Positions 7,241-15,098 are shown, counted from the first letter of the stretch. The stretch is DNA of 31,705 nucleotides from CAZLGO01 sp964559295 (GCA_964559295.1 CAZLGO010000007.1:1-31705); one strand, 5' to 3'. Numbers and translations: made by a program. The notes: generated by a model from the letters alone, not told the origin.

Positions 7241-7684
7241 TTATAGTCTATCTTGCATTAGATGTACATCCAAATTTTTATGTTTATTTCGGGAAATAAA
7301 CCAAAGACATTTCCCTTTCCAATCACAATCTCCACATATTTCCTGGATATCGGAAATATTTCTTAGTCTTGTATTTACAAGGTAAAGAATATCTTTGATT
7401 CTGCCTTTTGTTCCTTCTTTTAATCCTAATTTTTCCAAAACATGCACGTCCATGCTTTTAACTTTCCAAGCAGAATCATACGTTTGACAAATGCCTTCCT
7501 TATTGTAAGGACAACAAGAACAAATCACATCACATTCAGCGATTATCTCTACTTCCAAATTAGTATCTGTTACTTTTTTGATAACCTCAGTCATATTAGC
7601 CACGAAATTATGGCTATATCCATATCCTTGGAAACCCTGTATACACAGAAGATGATGTGCTCGAATTTTTAATGTATTCACCAT
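7241..7684 (-). CDS. DUF1284 family protein (probable Fe-S protein)
   Basis: A 147-residue protein opening with the DUF1284 signature RAHHLLCIQGFQGYGYS followed by FVANM. Nine cysteines are present: Cys14, a cluster at 51, 55, 57, 58 and 66, and a C-terminal set at 117, 120 and 126 (CGDCDWKGKC). This spacing suggests an iron-sulfur or zinc site. The family is uncharacterised. Its ATG overlaps the 3' end of bioY by 7 nt (ATGGTGA, containing the bioY TGA stop), so translation is probably coupled to the biotin transporter. A role tied to biotin use or to a biotin-dependent carboxylase is only a guess. About 90 nt of gene-free sequence separates it from the small membrane protein upstream region. 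Confidence 0.8.
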   Translation of the reverse strand: MVNTLKIRAHHLLCIQGFQGYGYSHNFVANMTEVIKKVTDTNLEVEIIAECDVICSCCPYNKEGICQTYDSAWKVKSMDVHVLEKLGLKEGTKGRIKDILYLVNTRLRNISDIQEICGDCDWKGKCLWFISRNKHKNLDVHLMQDRL

Positions 7685-8337
7685 TTCATTGCCCTCTTGG
7701 CATCTACTTCACCATTAAAAGCTTCTTTTGGTGTAATACCATAGGCTAATGTTGCAGCTGCTACGGCTTTAATCACATCTCCGATAACAAATGGAAGAGT
7801 CCCCATCAAAAGCAATTCCCAAAGGGTTGAAGATGTACCTTTAACCAAGTGGAACCAAAGCCCCAACTGTAACAATCCTGGTATGTGAATTAGAGCAAAA
7901 TTAGCAAAAAGCATCAAAGCAAGCAAAGGGAAAAAATTCCTAGCTCTAATATATTTATCGGTGAAATAACCAACAAATGTAGCAGCTAAAATAAATCCAA
8001 TTATATACCCTCCAGTGGGACCAATAAGAGCACCATAACCACCGCTCCAACCAGAAAACCAAGGAACTCCTGCAACACCCATTGTTACATAGGTTGCCTG
8101 ACTTATTCCACCCCACCATCTGCCAAGAAGAACTCCTGCTAATAATACAGCAAAAGTTTGACCTGTAATTGGTACTGGAGTCCAAGGAAGATAAAACTTC
8201 AGTTGAGCTACAAGTCCAGTCAAACAGGCCATTCCAAGTGCTAAGGCAATCTTGTTTTTAGTTGATAAATTGTAACGCCATTTGAAAACTAAATATCTTG
8301 CTCTAAAATACTTGTTTATTGCTCTCATTTCTTCCAT
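7678..8337 (-). CDS. bioY: BioY biotin transporter substrate-binding (S) component
   Basis: A 219-residue integral membrane protein with six hydrophobic segments. BioY motifs are clear: FYLPWTPVPITGQTFAVLLAG, LLGRWWGG, YVTMGVAGVPWFSGW, and GALIGPTGGYIIGF. BioY is the S component of ECF-type vitamin uptake and brings biotin into the cell alone or with a shared ATPase module. No ECF ATPase or T component is in the window. I chose the ATG at 8337, which has a strong Shine-Dalgarno (GGAGGT, 6 nt spacing). An in-frame ATG at 8379 adds 14 polar residues. It is translationally coupled to the DUF1284 gene. It is slightly longer than many bacterial BioY because of a charged N-terminal extension. Confidence 0.92.
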   Translation of the reverse strand: MEEMRAINKYFRARYLVFKWRYNLSTKNKIALALGMACLTGLVAQLKFYLPWTPVPITGQTFAVLLAGVLLGRWWGGISQATYVTMGVAGVPWFSGWSGGYGALIGPTGGYIIGFILAATFVGYFTDKYIRARNFFPLLALMLFANFALIHIPGLLQLGLWFHLVKGTSSTLWELLLMGTLPFVIGDVIKAVAAATLAYGITPKEAFNGEVDAKRAMKW

Positions 8338-8401
8338 TGGTTTACCTCCTTCGTATTCTCCATATTCTATCATTTGCATTTGTTCTTAGGTGTATTTGTG
8401 T

Positions 8402-8636
8402 TTATTTCTTTGATCCAAATATAACTTTTTCGAATTTTCGCAGCCATATAGTTGGTGCAAGAAAATACGTAAGCAAAAAATAACTGTTAAAAAACTCAGA
8501 TAACATGAACAATTCGAAACAGCCTGTTCCAGCTTTTTTGTATTTTAAAAAGTAACATAAAACCTGTTATAGTTGCAGCCACTAAGAAAAATAGCTTTAT
8601 TTTGACAAACAGATAATGCAGTTGAAGGTTGTACAT
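8402..8636 (-). pseudogene. Frameshifted small two-helix membrane protein following sagB-like gene
   Basis: An ATG at 8636 directly abuts the TAG stop of the nitroreductase gene and opens MYNLQLHYLFVKIKLFF with a first hydrophobic helix to about residue 30. That frame then runs into a TGA. One base over, the sequence continues sensibly (KKAGTGCFELFMLSEFF, a second helix, then RKFEKVIFGSKK) to a TAA at 8402. Removing one base from a homopolymer (the T6 run at 8534-8539, or the T4/A5 run at 8543-8551) restores a single 77-residue frame. The length of 235 nt is 78 codons plus one base, as expected for one insertion. This is either a recent frameshift or an assembly error. The family is not recognised. 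Confidence 0.6.
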
Positions 8637-9356
8637 CTAACTCGCCGGATGCCCCACCGGGAAAATATAAAGAGTTTTTTCATCGGCTGGAAGTTGCAGG
8701 AGATTTTCAACCTGATCATCATAAAAAGATCCCAGCGATACTGTACCTAACCCCCTAGCCACAGCCTGAAGATAGATATTTTGTCCAACATGTCCAGCTT
8801 CCATATGTACAAAACGCACACCAAGTTCACCGTATTTATCTGTAGTACGATTGTACACCGCTGTAATAACAATGTTAACAGGTGCTTCGGCTACCCAGGA
8901 CTGCCCATGTGCAGCATCCGCTAAGCTTGAGCGTATGTCACCCTCCAAAATTTTTTCCAGTCTGTGTTTTGATGGATCGTAATGATACACACCTTCAGAG
9001 AGTCTCTCTACACCGCCTGTACCAACCACTAAATAAACTTCAAGTGGATAGGTGCGCCCAGCAGAAGGTGCTGCTCTTAATCCACCGTCAGGATCTGTGA
9101 TCCCTTGGGCTGCCCACAGAAGTTGTGAAATATCTTCTAAACTTAAAGATTCAGCGGTGTAAGTCCTTACAGACCGCCTCTTTTGTATTGCTTCTTCAAC
9201 CGACATTGTACCCATAGTCTCTGGACTAGGAAGTTCCACAATACCAGTGGTTTTTCTTACAGGCTCAGCAGCTTTGGGCCAAGCTAAATAAACTGCAACC
9301 AATCCCAGTAAAATGATCAGAATCACCATAACGATGACTTTTTTCTTTCCGAACAT
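8637..9356 (-). CDS. SagB-type nitroreductase-family oxidoreductase, membrane-anchored
   Basis: A 239-residue protein with an N-terminal hydrophobic anchor (about residues 6-25) followed by an FMN-dependent nitroreductase domain of SagB type: the FMN-phosphate motif KRRSVRTYT near 60, LLWAAQGIT, APSAGRTYPLEVYLV, GVYHYDP, and GHVGQNIYLQAVARGLGTV. SagB-like domains are known from azoline dehydrogenation in peptide natural products, but stand-alone versions are common in archaea with unknown substrates. The anchor places it on the outer face of the membrane, unusual for a flavin oxidoreductase. No YcaO or precursor peptide is nearby. By eye it is richer in G+C than its neighbours, which could reflect transfer. 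It follows the PHP gene by 9 nt and is followed without a gap by the small frameshifted membrane protein. Confidence 0.85.
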   Translation of the reverse strand: MFGKKKVIVMVILIILLGLVAVYLAWPKAAEPVRKTTGIVELPSPETMGTMSVEEAIQKRRSVRTYTAESLSLEDISQLLWAAQGITDPDGGLRAAPSAGRTYPLEVYLVVGTGGVERLSEGVYHYDPSKHRLEKILEGDIRSSLADAAHGQSWVAEAPVNIVITAVYNRTTDKYGELGVRFVHMEAGHVGQNIYLQAVARGLGTVSLGSFYDDQVENLLQLPADEKTLYIFPVGHPAS

Positions 9357-9365
9357 CCTACCACA

Positions 9366-10025
9366 TCATATTTTCTTCAATATCCTTTTTGGGTTCTTAT
9401 TAAGCACCTTACTGATATGGTTTTCTGGTACCCCAGCTCCTAATGCTATTTTATAGGCAGTCCTTTGAGATATTAAATCCTGGGGTGAATGGGTGTCCGT
9501 GTTTACCACAAGCTTTGCTCCAACCTCTAAAGACATTTTAGCAACATGACCATTTGTCAGACAATGTCCTGCTCTTGAGCTTAATTCCAATGCTATGTCG
9601 TTTTCTTTTGCAATCTCAGCTTCTTCAATGGTTATAAGTCCAGGATGTGCAAGTATATTAACTTCCGGGCAGCCTACAGCGTTTAGGTTTGTCCCACCGA
9701 TCACAGGTTCTGCTATGGTTTCTCCATGAACAACAATGATTTCAGCACCTAATTTTCGTGCACGATTTGCCAGCTTATCAATAACCTCAACCGGAGCATG
9801 TGTTATCTCAGCACCCGGAATAACCTGTATATCCCAGTTATCTTTTATGTCCAAAACAGCGTCTATGATTCTCCCGATGCAATCTATGTTTGAAGCATCC
9901 ACGTGATCGGTTATTGCGACTGCTTCATGGTCGAGAACATAGGCACGTCTTGCAATTTCAGAAGGTAAAAGTTCTCCATCGCTAAATATGCTATGTATAT
10001 GAAGATCTACCCTTTTTTTAGTCAT
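9366..10025 (-). CDS. PHP-domain phosphoesterase (histidinol-phosphatase-like)
   Basis: A 219-residue PHP domain with its metal ligands in order: VDLHIHSIFSDGE (HxH, about residues 7-19), AITDHVDAS (DH), a Glu in IPGAEITHAP, HGE, ILAHPG, and NTDTHSP near the end. PHP enzymes hydrolyse phosphate esters or phosphodiesters with a trinuclear metal site. Stand-alone archaeal members are often annotated as histidinol phosphatase, but substrate identity is open. It is the first gene of a three-gene minus-strand unit with the SagB-like protein (9 nt gap) and the small membrane protein. It is divergent from the pantoate kinase gene, sharing a 65-nt intergenic region. Confidence 0.85.
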   Translation of the reverse strand: MTKKRVDLHIHSIFSDGELLPSEIARRAYVLDHEAVAITDHVDASNIDCIGRIIDAVLDIKDNWDIQVIPGAEITHAPVEVIDKLANRARKLGAEIIVVHGETIAEPVIGGTNLNAVGCPEVNILAHPGLITIEEAEIAKENDIALELSSRAGHCLTNGHVAKMSLEVGAKLVVNTDTHSPQDLISQRTAYKIALGAGVPENHISKVLNKNPKRILKKI

Positions 10026-10090
10026 ATATTCCCTCTTGTTATGTTTGCTAAGTTATTTATTGTTTTGTGATATATTAATATGATGATAAA

Positions 10091-10954
10091 ATGAAATGTT
10101 CGGTTTTCGTTCCATCTCATATAACAGGCTTTTTTGAGATAGTAGATCATCCAGATCCGCTCAAGAGGGGTTCTCGTGGTGCAGGAGTCGTGCTGGATAG
10201 AGGAGTTATTACAATTGTTAAGATAAGGGATGGGAAAAACAAAACCATCATCAAAATAAATGGAAAAGACTCTACCAATGTTTCAATAACTGAAAACACT
10301 GTAGATTTGATAAAAAAAGAATTTAACATAAAAGATAAAAAAATTGAGATTGAACACGAAATTCAGGTTCCAATAGGCGCTGGATTTGGAACCTCTGCCG
10401 CATGTGCACTCGGAACATCACTTGCAATTACAAAAGCTTTGGATCTTCCCATTACACACAACAAAGCTGCAAGTATTGCCCATCTTGCAGAAATTAAGAT
10501 GAAAAGTGGATTGGGAGATGTAATAGCAGAACTATGTGGAGGACTTGTTCTAAGGCTTAAGGAAGGAGCTCCTGGTATTGGCATTGTTGATAAAATAATT
10601 ACAGACGATCTCTTTGTCATTGCAAAAACCATAGGAGGGCTTGATACAGCAAGTATAATCGAGGATCCTACCTACAAAAAAAAGATAAGCGAGTTCGGAA
10701 GGGATCTACTCTACAAACTTATAGAAAATCCAAATCCTAAAAAATTCATGGAATTATCAAGAAAATTTGCAGAGGGCACATCTCTTATAAGCGACGAGGT
10801 TTTGGAAATAGCAAAGATCTTAGATGATGAGACTCTTGGTGGTTCAATGGCAATGCTTGGAAATACTGCCTTTGCAATATCTAAAATGGAATATACAAGT
10901 ATAGATGATGCTATAGTTGCTAAAGTTGACTTTTTTGGGAGTAGGTTCATGTAG
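10091..10954 (+). CDS. Pantoate kinase (PoK, archaeal CoA biosynthesis), GHMP kinase family
   Basis: A 287-residue GHMP-superfamily kinase. It opens VFVPSHITGFFEIVDHPDP followed by GSRGAGVVLDRG, diagnostic for the archaeal COG1829 group. The ATP-binding GHMP motif PIGAGFGTSAACAL is at 94-107, with SGLGDVIAEL further on and a C-terminal GGSMAMLGNTAFAI. Pantoate kinase phosphorylates pantoate to 4-phosphopantoate, which phosphopantothenate synthetase then joins to beta-alanine, replacing the bacterial PanC/PanK steps. The length is normal. The start ATG at 10091 fits the conserved N-terminus; no strong Shine-Dalgarno is seen, so the message may have a very short leader. No other CoA gene is present in the window. 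Confidence 0.9.
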   Translation: MKCSVFVPSHITGFFEIVDHPDPLKRGSRGAGVVLDRGVITIVKIRDGKNKTIIKINGKDSTNVSITENTVDLIKKEFNIKDKKIEIEHEIQVPIGAGFGTSAACALGTSLAITKALDLPITHNKAASIAHLAEIKMKSGLGDVIAELCGGLVLRLKEGAPGIGIVDKIITDDLFVIAKTIGGLDTASIIEDPTYKKKISEFGRDLLYKLIENPNPKKFMELSRKFAEGTSLISDEVLEIAKILDDETLGGSMAMLGNTAFAISKMEYTSIDDAIVAKVDFFGSRFM

Positions 10955-10981
10955 ATTTCAACTGTAAGCTGGTAAACTTCT

Positions 10982-11872
10982 TTATATAGCGTTTATCAAA
11001 TCCATTGCGATGTATTCTCCATGTTTATATCCTAATTCTCGGAATATTTCAAAAGATCTTCTAAACGCATCAAATGTTTTATCCGCATCTTCCAACATAG
11101 AATACGCTCCGCCGATAAAAAGTAATGAAAGCGCTTCTTCTTTTTTATTGCCAGTTTCGGAGAATATATCAAAAGCTTTTTTAAAATATTTCAATGCTTC
11201 ATCAGTTTTTTTCTCCCTTAAAAGAACATCACCCATCATCAAAAGTATTGTAGCTTCTTCTTTTTTATCTCCTATTTCATGGGATACATTAAGAGCTTCC
11301 TTAAGATATTCCATTGCATCCTCTTTTGGATATCTTTCGTATACATTGACGGTCTCAAGCATCCCCATAGCTTCTTCTAATTTTTCTGCGATTTTATCAT
11401 AATTGGTAACGTATTCATCACGTTCATATTCTGCAAAAGGAGAAACTGAAGCTTTTTCTTCCTCTTCTGCTGCAATTTCAATAGCTTTTTTTATATCCTC
11501 AACTTCCTTTATCTTCTCAAGCATCTCATTCTTCAGAGATGATCTGATTGAAGAATATAACTTGAACGAACTTTGGTAATATTCTAAAGCTTTATCTATT
11601 TTTCTCATGGAGATATAGGTATCACCAATCAAATCCAAAACAAAAGCTTCTCCTTCTTTATCATCAAGCTTACGATATGTTTCAAGTGCTTTTTTAAAAG
11701 ATTCTAATGCTTCGTCAAACCTCTCTTTTTCCAGATATAAGACTCCAAGATCCACTAAAGTATCGGCTTCATGTTCCTGATATTCGTGAAGTTTTTTTTC
11801 GTAGTATTTTATTGATCCACCTTTTCCAATCAGCTTATCGATTAAACCAAGTACCAGAAGAATTTGCCACAT
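10982..11872 (-). CDS. Tetratricopeptide-repeat (TPR) protein
   Basis: A 296-residue, largely helical and acidic protein with TPR units in two blocks. The first is at about residues 35-115 (YQEHEADTLVDLGVLYLEKE, FDEALESFKKALE, DKALEYYQSSFKLY). The second is at about 185-290 (DAMEYLKEALNVS, DEALKYFKKAFDIF, ADKTFDAFRRSFEIF). Between them is a charged helical linker rich in Glu and Lys (about 120-175). TPR arrays mediate protein-protein contacts; the partner cannot be inferred. A short hydrophobic N-terminus (MWQILLVLGLIDKLI) might associate with the membrane. It stands alone: convergent with pantoate kinase and divergent from gatA. Confidence 0.8.
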   Translation of the reverse strand: MWQILLVLGLIDKLIGKGGSIKYYEKKLHEYQEHEADTLVDLGVLYLEKERFDEALESFKKALETYRKLDDKEGEAFVLDLIGDTYISMRKIDKALEYYQSSFKLYSSIRSSLKNEMLEKIKEVEDIKKAIEIAAEEEEKASVSPFAEYERDEYVTNYDKIAEKLEEAMGMLETVNVYERYPKEDAMEYLKEALNVSHEIGDKKEEATILLMMGDVLLREKKTDEALKYFKKAFDIFSETGNKKEEALSLLFIGGAYSMLEDADKTFDAFRRSFEIFRELGYKHGEYIAMDLINAI

Positions 11873-12023
11873 ATTATCATCCTCAGTTGATTAGCATCGC
11901 TCGTTATAGGCTTTTTGATAGATTAGAGTATACAATGTAATATCATAACAACATTATAAATAAATAGTGACAGGAACTCAATAAATCCTATATATATCAA
12001 TATCAAATTCATAGGGTGTAATT
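11873..12023. promoter_or_regulatory. gatA: Divergent promoter region between the TPR gene and gatA
   Basis: An AT-rich 151-nt spacer. For gatA, a TATA-like ATTATAAATA at 11953-11962 would start a transcript near 11985, leaving room for the GGGTG Shine-Dalgarno at about 12014-12018 before the ATG at 12024. A second TATATATAT at about 11991-11999 is too close to the start for a leadered message. On the minus strand the same AT block (TTTATAATG) could serve the TPR gene. Confidence 0.35.
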
Positions 12024-13403
12024 ATGAATCTTTTAGACAAGTCAGAATCGATCAAAAATCATGAAATCACAGCTTTAGAGAATTTAGAATACTTCTGTAA
12101 CAACATCGAAAAAAGAAATCCTGGTATAAACGCATTTTTGGAGATAAAAAAAGACGAAGCCATTTTACTTGCAGAAAAGGTAGATTCTAAGATAAAAAAT
12201 GGTGAAAAGGTTGGAAAGCTTGCAGGACTCGTAATCGGGATAAAGAGCAACATAAACGTTGAGGATTTTAGAATCACAGCTGCGTCAAAAACCCTTGAAA
12301 ATTACATGGGAAGCTACGATGCAACCGTCGTTAAGAAGATAAAGGAAGAAGATGGCATAATCATAGGAATGACCAATATGGACGAGTTTGCAGCCGGAAG
12401 TTCAACCGAGACATCTTATTTTGGTTACACAGACAATCCTGCAGCACCCAAAAGAATTCCAGGTGGTTCAAGCGGAGGTAGCGCTGCTGCAATCGCTGCA
12501 GACATGTGTGATTTGGCTCTTGGATCTGATACTGGAGGTTCTATAAGAAACCCGGCATCTCATTGTGGTGTTATAGGATTCAAGCCCACTTACGGGGCAG
12601 TTTCAAGACAAGGTTTACTGGATTTGGCCATGAGTTTCGATCAGATCGGTCCATTTGCATCTGATGTAAGTGGAATTGCCCTGATGCTTGATGTTCTTGT
12701 AGGATATGATCCTACAGAATGTACCACCATCAACTGGGATGTTCCCAAATTCACAGATCTTGTAGATGAAAATGCACAGAATGCCCTAAAAGGTATTAAG
12801 CTGGGTGTGGTAAAACAGTTCCTTGAAGTATCTGATGAGAAAATAGTCAATATAATTGAGGAGGGCATCGATAAAATGAGGGAGATAGGTGCTGATGTAG
12901 TTGAATTAAGCTTCGATTATATAGATTTATGCCTACCTACCTACTACCTCATAAACTATGTGGAGTTTTTCTCAGCCACCAGGAAGTACGATGGCAGAAA
13001 ATATGGATATAAAATTGAGGATGTATGTGGAGAAGAAGTTTTGCGAAGGATCCATATTGGTTCTTACATAAGTCAGAAAGAATACAGTGGTAAGTATTAT
13101 AAGAAAGCCCTTCAAGCAAGGTCTCTAATAAGAAAGGAGATGGAAAAACTCCTTAAGGGCGTGGATGCCATCGTTGGCCCTACAGTTCCAAAACTCCCTC
13201 ATAAACTGGGCACATCCCTTGAGCCCATGGAGATGTATGCATACGACGTATTAACTGTAATAGCGAACCTTGCAGGAATTCCAGCAGCAAGCATTAAGGC
13301 TGGAGAGGTTAACGGAATACCTGTTGGTCTTCAGATTCAGGCAAAGCCACTTGATGATGCTAAGATAATCCAGATCATGGCAGGATTCCAGCAAATTGGA
13401 TGA
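12024..13403 (+). CDS. gatA: Glu-tRNA(Gln)/Asp-tRNA(Asn) amidotransferase subunit A (amidase)
   Basis: A 459-residue amidase-signature protein. The Ser-cisSer-Lys triad is visible: Lys74 in GLVIGIKSNINVED, Ser149 in PGGSSGGSAAAIAAD, and Ser173 in SDTGGSIRNPASHCG. The spacing equals that of bacterial GatA (Lys79, Ser154, Ser178 in the staphylococcal enzyme). GatA releases ammonia from glutamine and passes it to GatB, which amidates misacylated Asp-tRNA(Asn) or Glu-tRNA(Gln). GatB and GatC are not in this window. The C-terminus (IPVGLQIQAKPLDD ... MAGFQQIG) is in the expected place, so the gene looks complete though at the short end for the family. The start ATG at 12024 has a GGGTG ribosome binding site and matches the family N-terminus. 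Confidence 0.92.
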   Translation: MNLLDKSESIKNHEITALENLEYFCNNIEKRNPGINAFLEIKKDEAILLAEKVDSKIKNGEKVGKLAGLVIGIKSNINVEDFRITAASKTLENYMGSYDATVVKKIKEEDGIIIGMTNMDEFAAGSSTETSYFGYTDNPAAPKRIPGGSSGGSAAAIAADMCDLALGSDTGGSIRNPASHCGVIGFKPTYGAVSRQGLLDLAMSFDQIGPFASDVSGIALMLDVLVGYDPTECTTINWDVPKFTDLVDENAQNALKGIKLGVVKQFLEVSDEKIVNIIEEGIDKMREIGADVVELSFDYIDLCLPTYYLINYVEFFSATRKYDGRKYGYKIEDVCGEEVLRRIHIGSYISQKEYSGKYYKKALQARSLIRKEMEKLLKGVDAIVGPTVPKLPHKLGTSLEPMEMYAYDVLTVIANLAGIPAASIKAGEVNGIPVGLQIQAKPLDDAKIIQIMAGFQQIG

Positions 13404-13555
13404 GCTTTTTGATAATCTCAAATAGGACAAAGCAAGTAATAGAACATGTTTTAATTTCCACAATGAGGTGGACTTCTATTAAAAAATGACTTTTTTTTGA
13501 TTACATAATTTAACTTGAGTTGATCATCGTAAAAATCATTAGATTTTCGAGAACT

Positions 13556-13593
13556 TTTTTTCATTTATATGAAGTTTTTTCAGTTATATGAAG
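13556..13593. repeat. Tandem duplication of a 19-bp unit
   Basis: Two adjacent copies of TTTTTTCATTTATATGAAG and TTTTTTCAGTTATATGAAG with one mismatch, the second directly following the first. They sit about 135-175 nt upstream of the DUF5518 start and just upstream of its candidate promoter, so they could be paired regulator-binding sites. Confidence 0.6.
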
Positions 13594-13656
13594 TATTTGA
13601 TCAGTCAAGCTTCTTTTTCAACTTACTTATATAACTGTTTCCAATTGAAACAAAAA

Positions 13657-13725
13657 GAAAAAAATATAAGGAGCATCAGATAAACCAAATGTGAGAAAAT
13701 AAATTTAAAAATAGAAAGGAGGTGA
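13657..13725 (+). promoter_or_regulatory. Candidate promoter and strong ribosome binding site of the DUF5518 gene
   Basis: GAAAAAAATATAAG at 13657-13670 fits a BRE plus TATA box and would start a transcript about 35-40 nt before the gene. AAAGGAGGTGA at 13715-13725, 4 nt before the ATG at 13730, is the most complete Shine-Dalgarno in the window. Together they predict high expression. Confidence 0.45.
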
Positions 13726-13729
13726 AAAC

Positions 13730-14101
13730 ATGGTGAACTGGACCGCAGTTGCTGTTGGATTTGTGGTTGCATTGATACTTGGCATTATCGGTGTTTTTGT
13801 ACCATACTTAGGTCTTTTAGCACCAATAATCGGTGGTTTCGTAGCGGCTTATATGGCTGGCGGGGAATATATGGATGGCATTGTAAACGGTGCTCTTGCA
13901 GGTGGTATAGCTGATTTTGTAGCCGCTCTTATAGCTCTTGCTTTAGTTGGATCAGCTATTGCCATGATGGGTTACGCAGGAGTAGGAGCTGCTGTTGCTA
14001 TCATTGGTGCGATTGTTGCGTTCATTGTTGGTGCGATATTAGGCCTCATTGGTGGTTTAATTGGGATATTGGTTAAAGGACAGCCAACTGCAGCAGAGTA
14101 A
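13730..14101 (+). CDS. DUF5518-like small integral membrane protein
   Basis: A 123-residue protein made almost entirely of hydrophobic, glycine- and alanine-rich segments. It starts VNWTAVAVGFVVALILGI, then a loop GGFVAAYMAGGEYMDGIVNG, then long helices to the C-terminal GQPTAAE tail. Four membrane passes are likely, with small-xxx-small (GxxxG-like) packing throughout. The GGFVAAYMAGG...DGIVNGALAGGI pattern matches the DUF5518 family of small archaeal membrane proteins, whose function is unknown. It has a near-perfect ribosome binding site and a T-rich terminator just after it, so it is probably a monocistronic, well-expressed gene. Confidence 0.75.
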   Translation: MVNWTAVAVGFVVALILGIIGVFVPYLGLLAPIIGGFVAAYMAGGEYMDGIVNGALAGGIADFVAALIALALVGSAIAMMGYAGVGAAVAIIGAIVAFIVGAILGLIGGLIGILVKGQPTAAE

Positions 14102-14134
14102 CATGGATTACAAGGATAGATCTTTGTGAAAAAC

Positions 14135-14155
14135 ATTTTTTTCTTTTTTATTTTT
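14135..14155 (+). terminator. T-rich transcription terminator
   Basis: A nearly continuous run of T (ATTTTTTTC then T6, A, T5) about 35 nt past the stop of the DUF5518 gene, without a required hairpin. Oligo-T tracts of this kind are typical archaeal intrinsic terminators. Confidence 0.5.
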
Positions 14156-14214
14156 GTTTGAACACTTAGATGACATCTATTTATACATAATATCGATTAA
14201 AATAGGGGGATTCA

Positions 14215-15060
14215 ATGCCAGCTGATGTAAGATTTGGTCCTGCTGGAAATCCCATAGGATTTAGGGGTAAGACAATCAATGTCTGCGATTATATAAGGGA
14301 AGAAGGACTTGATGCATACGAGTATCAGGCAACATATGGACTGCGGATTTCAAAGGGATCTGCTCTCAAACTGAGGGACAACGCCGAAAAAAATGATGTT
14401 TTGGTTTCAATGCATGCGCCCTATTACATAAATCTATGTTCTAACAAAGCCGATGTAATTAAAAAGTCAATCATAAGGCTTGTTCAGTCAGCAAAGGCTT
14501 CAGAATGGATGGGTTCATACAGGATCGTTTTTCATCCTGGCTTTTACACCAAATACTCCCCAGAGGAGGCTCGAGAAAAATGTAAAGAAACCATTAAAGA
14601 ACTTATAGAACAGATCGAAAGTTTAGGTATCAAAAAATATACCTTTGCGCCAGAGACAACCGGAAAGAAATCTCAATTTGGCACCTTAGATGAGATAATA
14701 GATTTATGTCGGTCTTTTGAAAATTTTGTTCCAACTGTGGATTTTGCACATCTACATGCAAGATCTAATGGGAGTATAAAAAATAAAAAAGATTATGAAA
14801 AAATATTTGAAAAAATAGAGGATGAATTAGGATTAAGTTCCATTCACTGTCACTTCACACCAGTTGAATTTACAGATGCTGGTGAGAGAAGACACCACGT
14901 ACTTGCTGAGAGAAAGTTCGGACCTCCCTTAGATCCTCTGCTTCGTGTGATCGTTGATTTTGGATGGAATGCCACCATAATTTCTGAAACACCCTTTCTT
15001 GATGAAGATGCCTTGATCATGAAATCAAGATACAACCATATCTTAAAAGAAAAACTTTAA
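14215..15060 (+). CDS. Endonuclease IV-like TIM-barrel protein (AP endonuclease 2 family)
   Basis: A 281-residue protein with the metal-ligand series of endonuclease IV: His67 in SMHAPYYINL, His107 in FHPGFYTK, Glu147 in APETTGKKSQFGTLDE, Asp176 and His179 in TVDFAHLHAR, a His pair in SIHCHFTPVEFT, and a C-terminal Glu in ISETP. Endonuclease IV cuts 5' of abasic sites with three zinc ions. The GKKSQFGTLDEI segment is a strong nfo hallmark, so a DNA-repair role is likely, although the sugar-isomerase-like superfamily also contains non-nucleases. The start ATG at 14215 follows an AGGGGGA ribosome binding site. The AAA ATPase gene begins 38 nt after its stop on the same strand. Confidence 0.8.
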   Translation: MPADVRFGPAGNPIGFRGKTINVCDYIREEGLDAYEYQATYGLRISKGSALKLRDNAEKNDVLVSMHAPYYINLCSNKADVIKKSIIRLVQSAKASEWMGSYRIVFHPGFYTKYSPEEAREKCKETIKELIEQIESLGIKKYTFAPETTGKKSQFGTLDEIIDLCRSFENFVPTVDFAHLHARSNGSIKNKKDYEKIFEKIEDELGLSSIHCHFTPVEFTDAGERRHHVLAERKFGPPLDPLLRVIVDFGWNATIISETPFLDEDALIMKSRYNHILKEKL

Positions 15061-15098
15061 TATGAAATAGGACAAAAAGAAAAAATGGAGATGTTTTA

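Larger units (their letters stand above)
13404..13729. other. 326-nt gene-free region between gatA and the DUF5518 gene
   Basis: I see no credible gene here. Moving left to right it holds a T8 run at 13491-13498 that may terminate gatA, a tandem 19-bp repeat (13556-13593), a TATA-like CTTATATAAC at about 13627-13636, a small palindrome GTTTCCAATTGAAAC (13637-13651), a second TATA-like block near 13663-13670, and the strong ribosome binding site of the next gene. It reads as a leader and control region. Confidence 0.5.

Noticed and set aside
8338..8401. A biotin-responsive riboswitch or operator before bioY
   Set aside because: No recognisable structure or palindrome between the candidate promoter and the ribosome binding site.
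8637..9356. SagB as part of an azole-peptide (thiazole/oxazole-modified) cluster
   Set aside because: No YcaO cyclodehydratase, E1-like partner or precursor peptide is present nearby.
13380..13425. A possible frameshifted longer C-terminus of GatA (reading QDSSKLDELFDNLK in the next frame)
   Set aside because: The existing end falls where the family normally stops and the extra residues show no recognised match.
13556..13593. CRISPR-like repeat
   Set aside because: Only two adjacent units with no spacers; no cas genes in the window.
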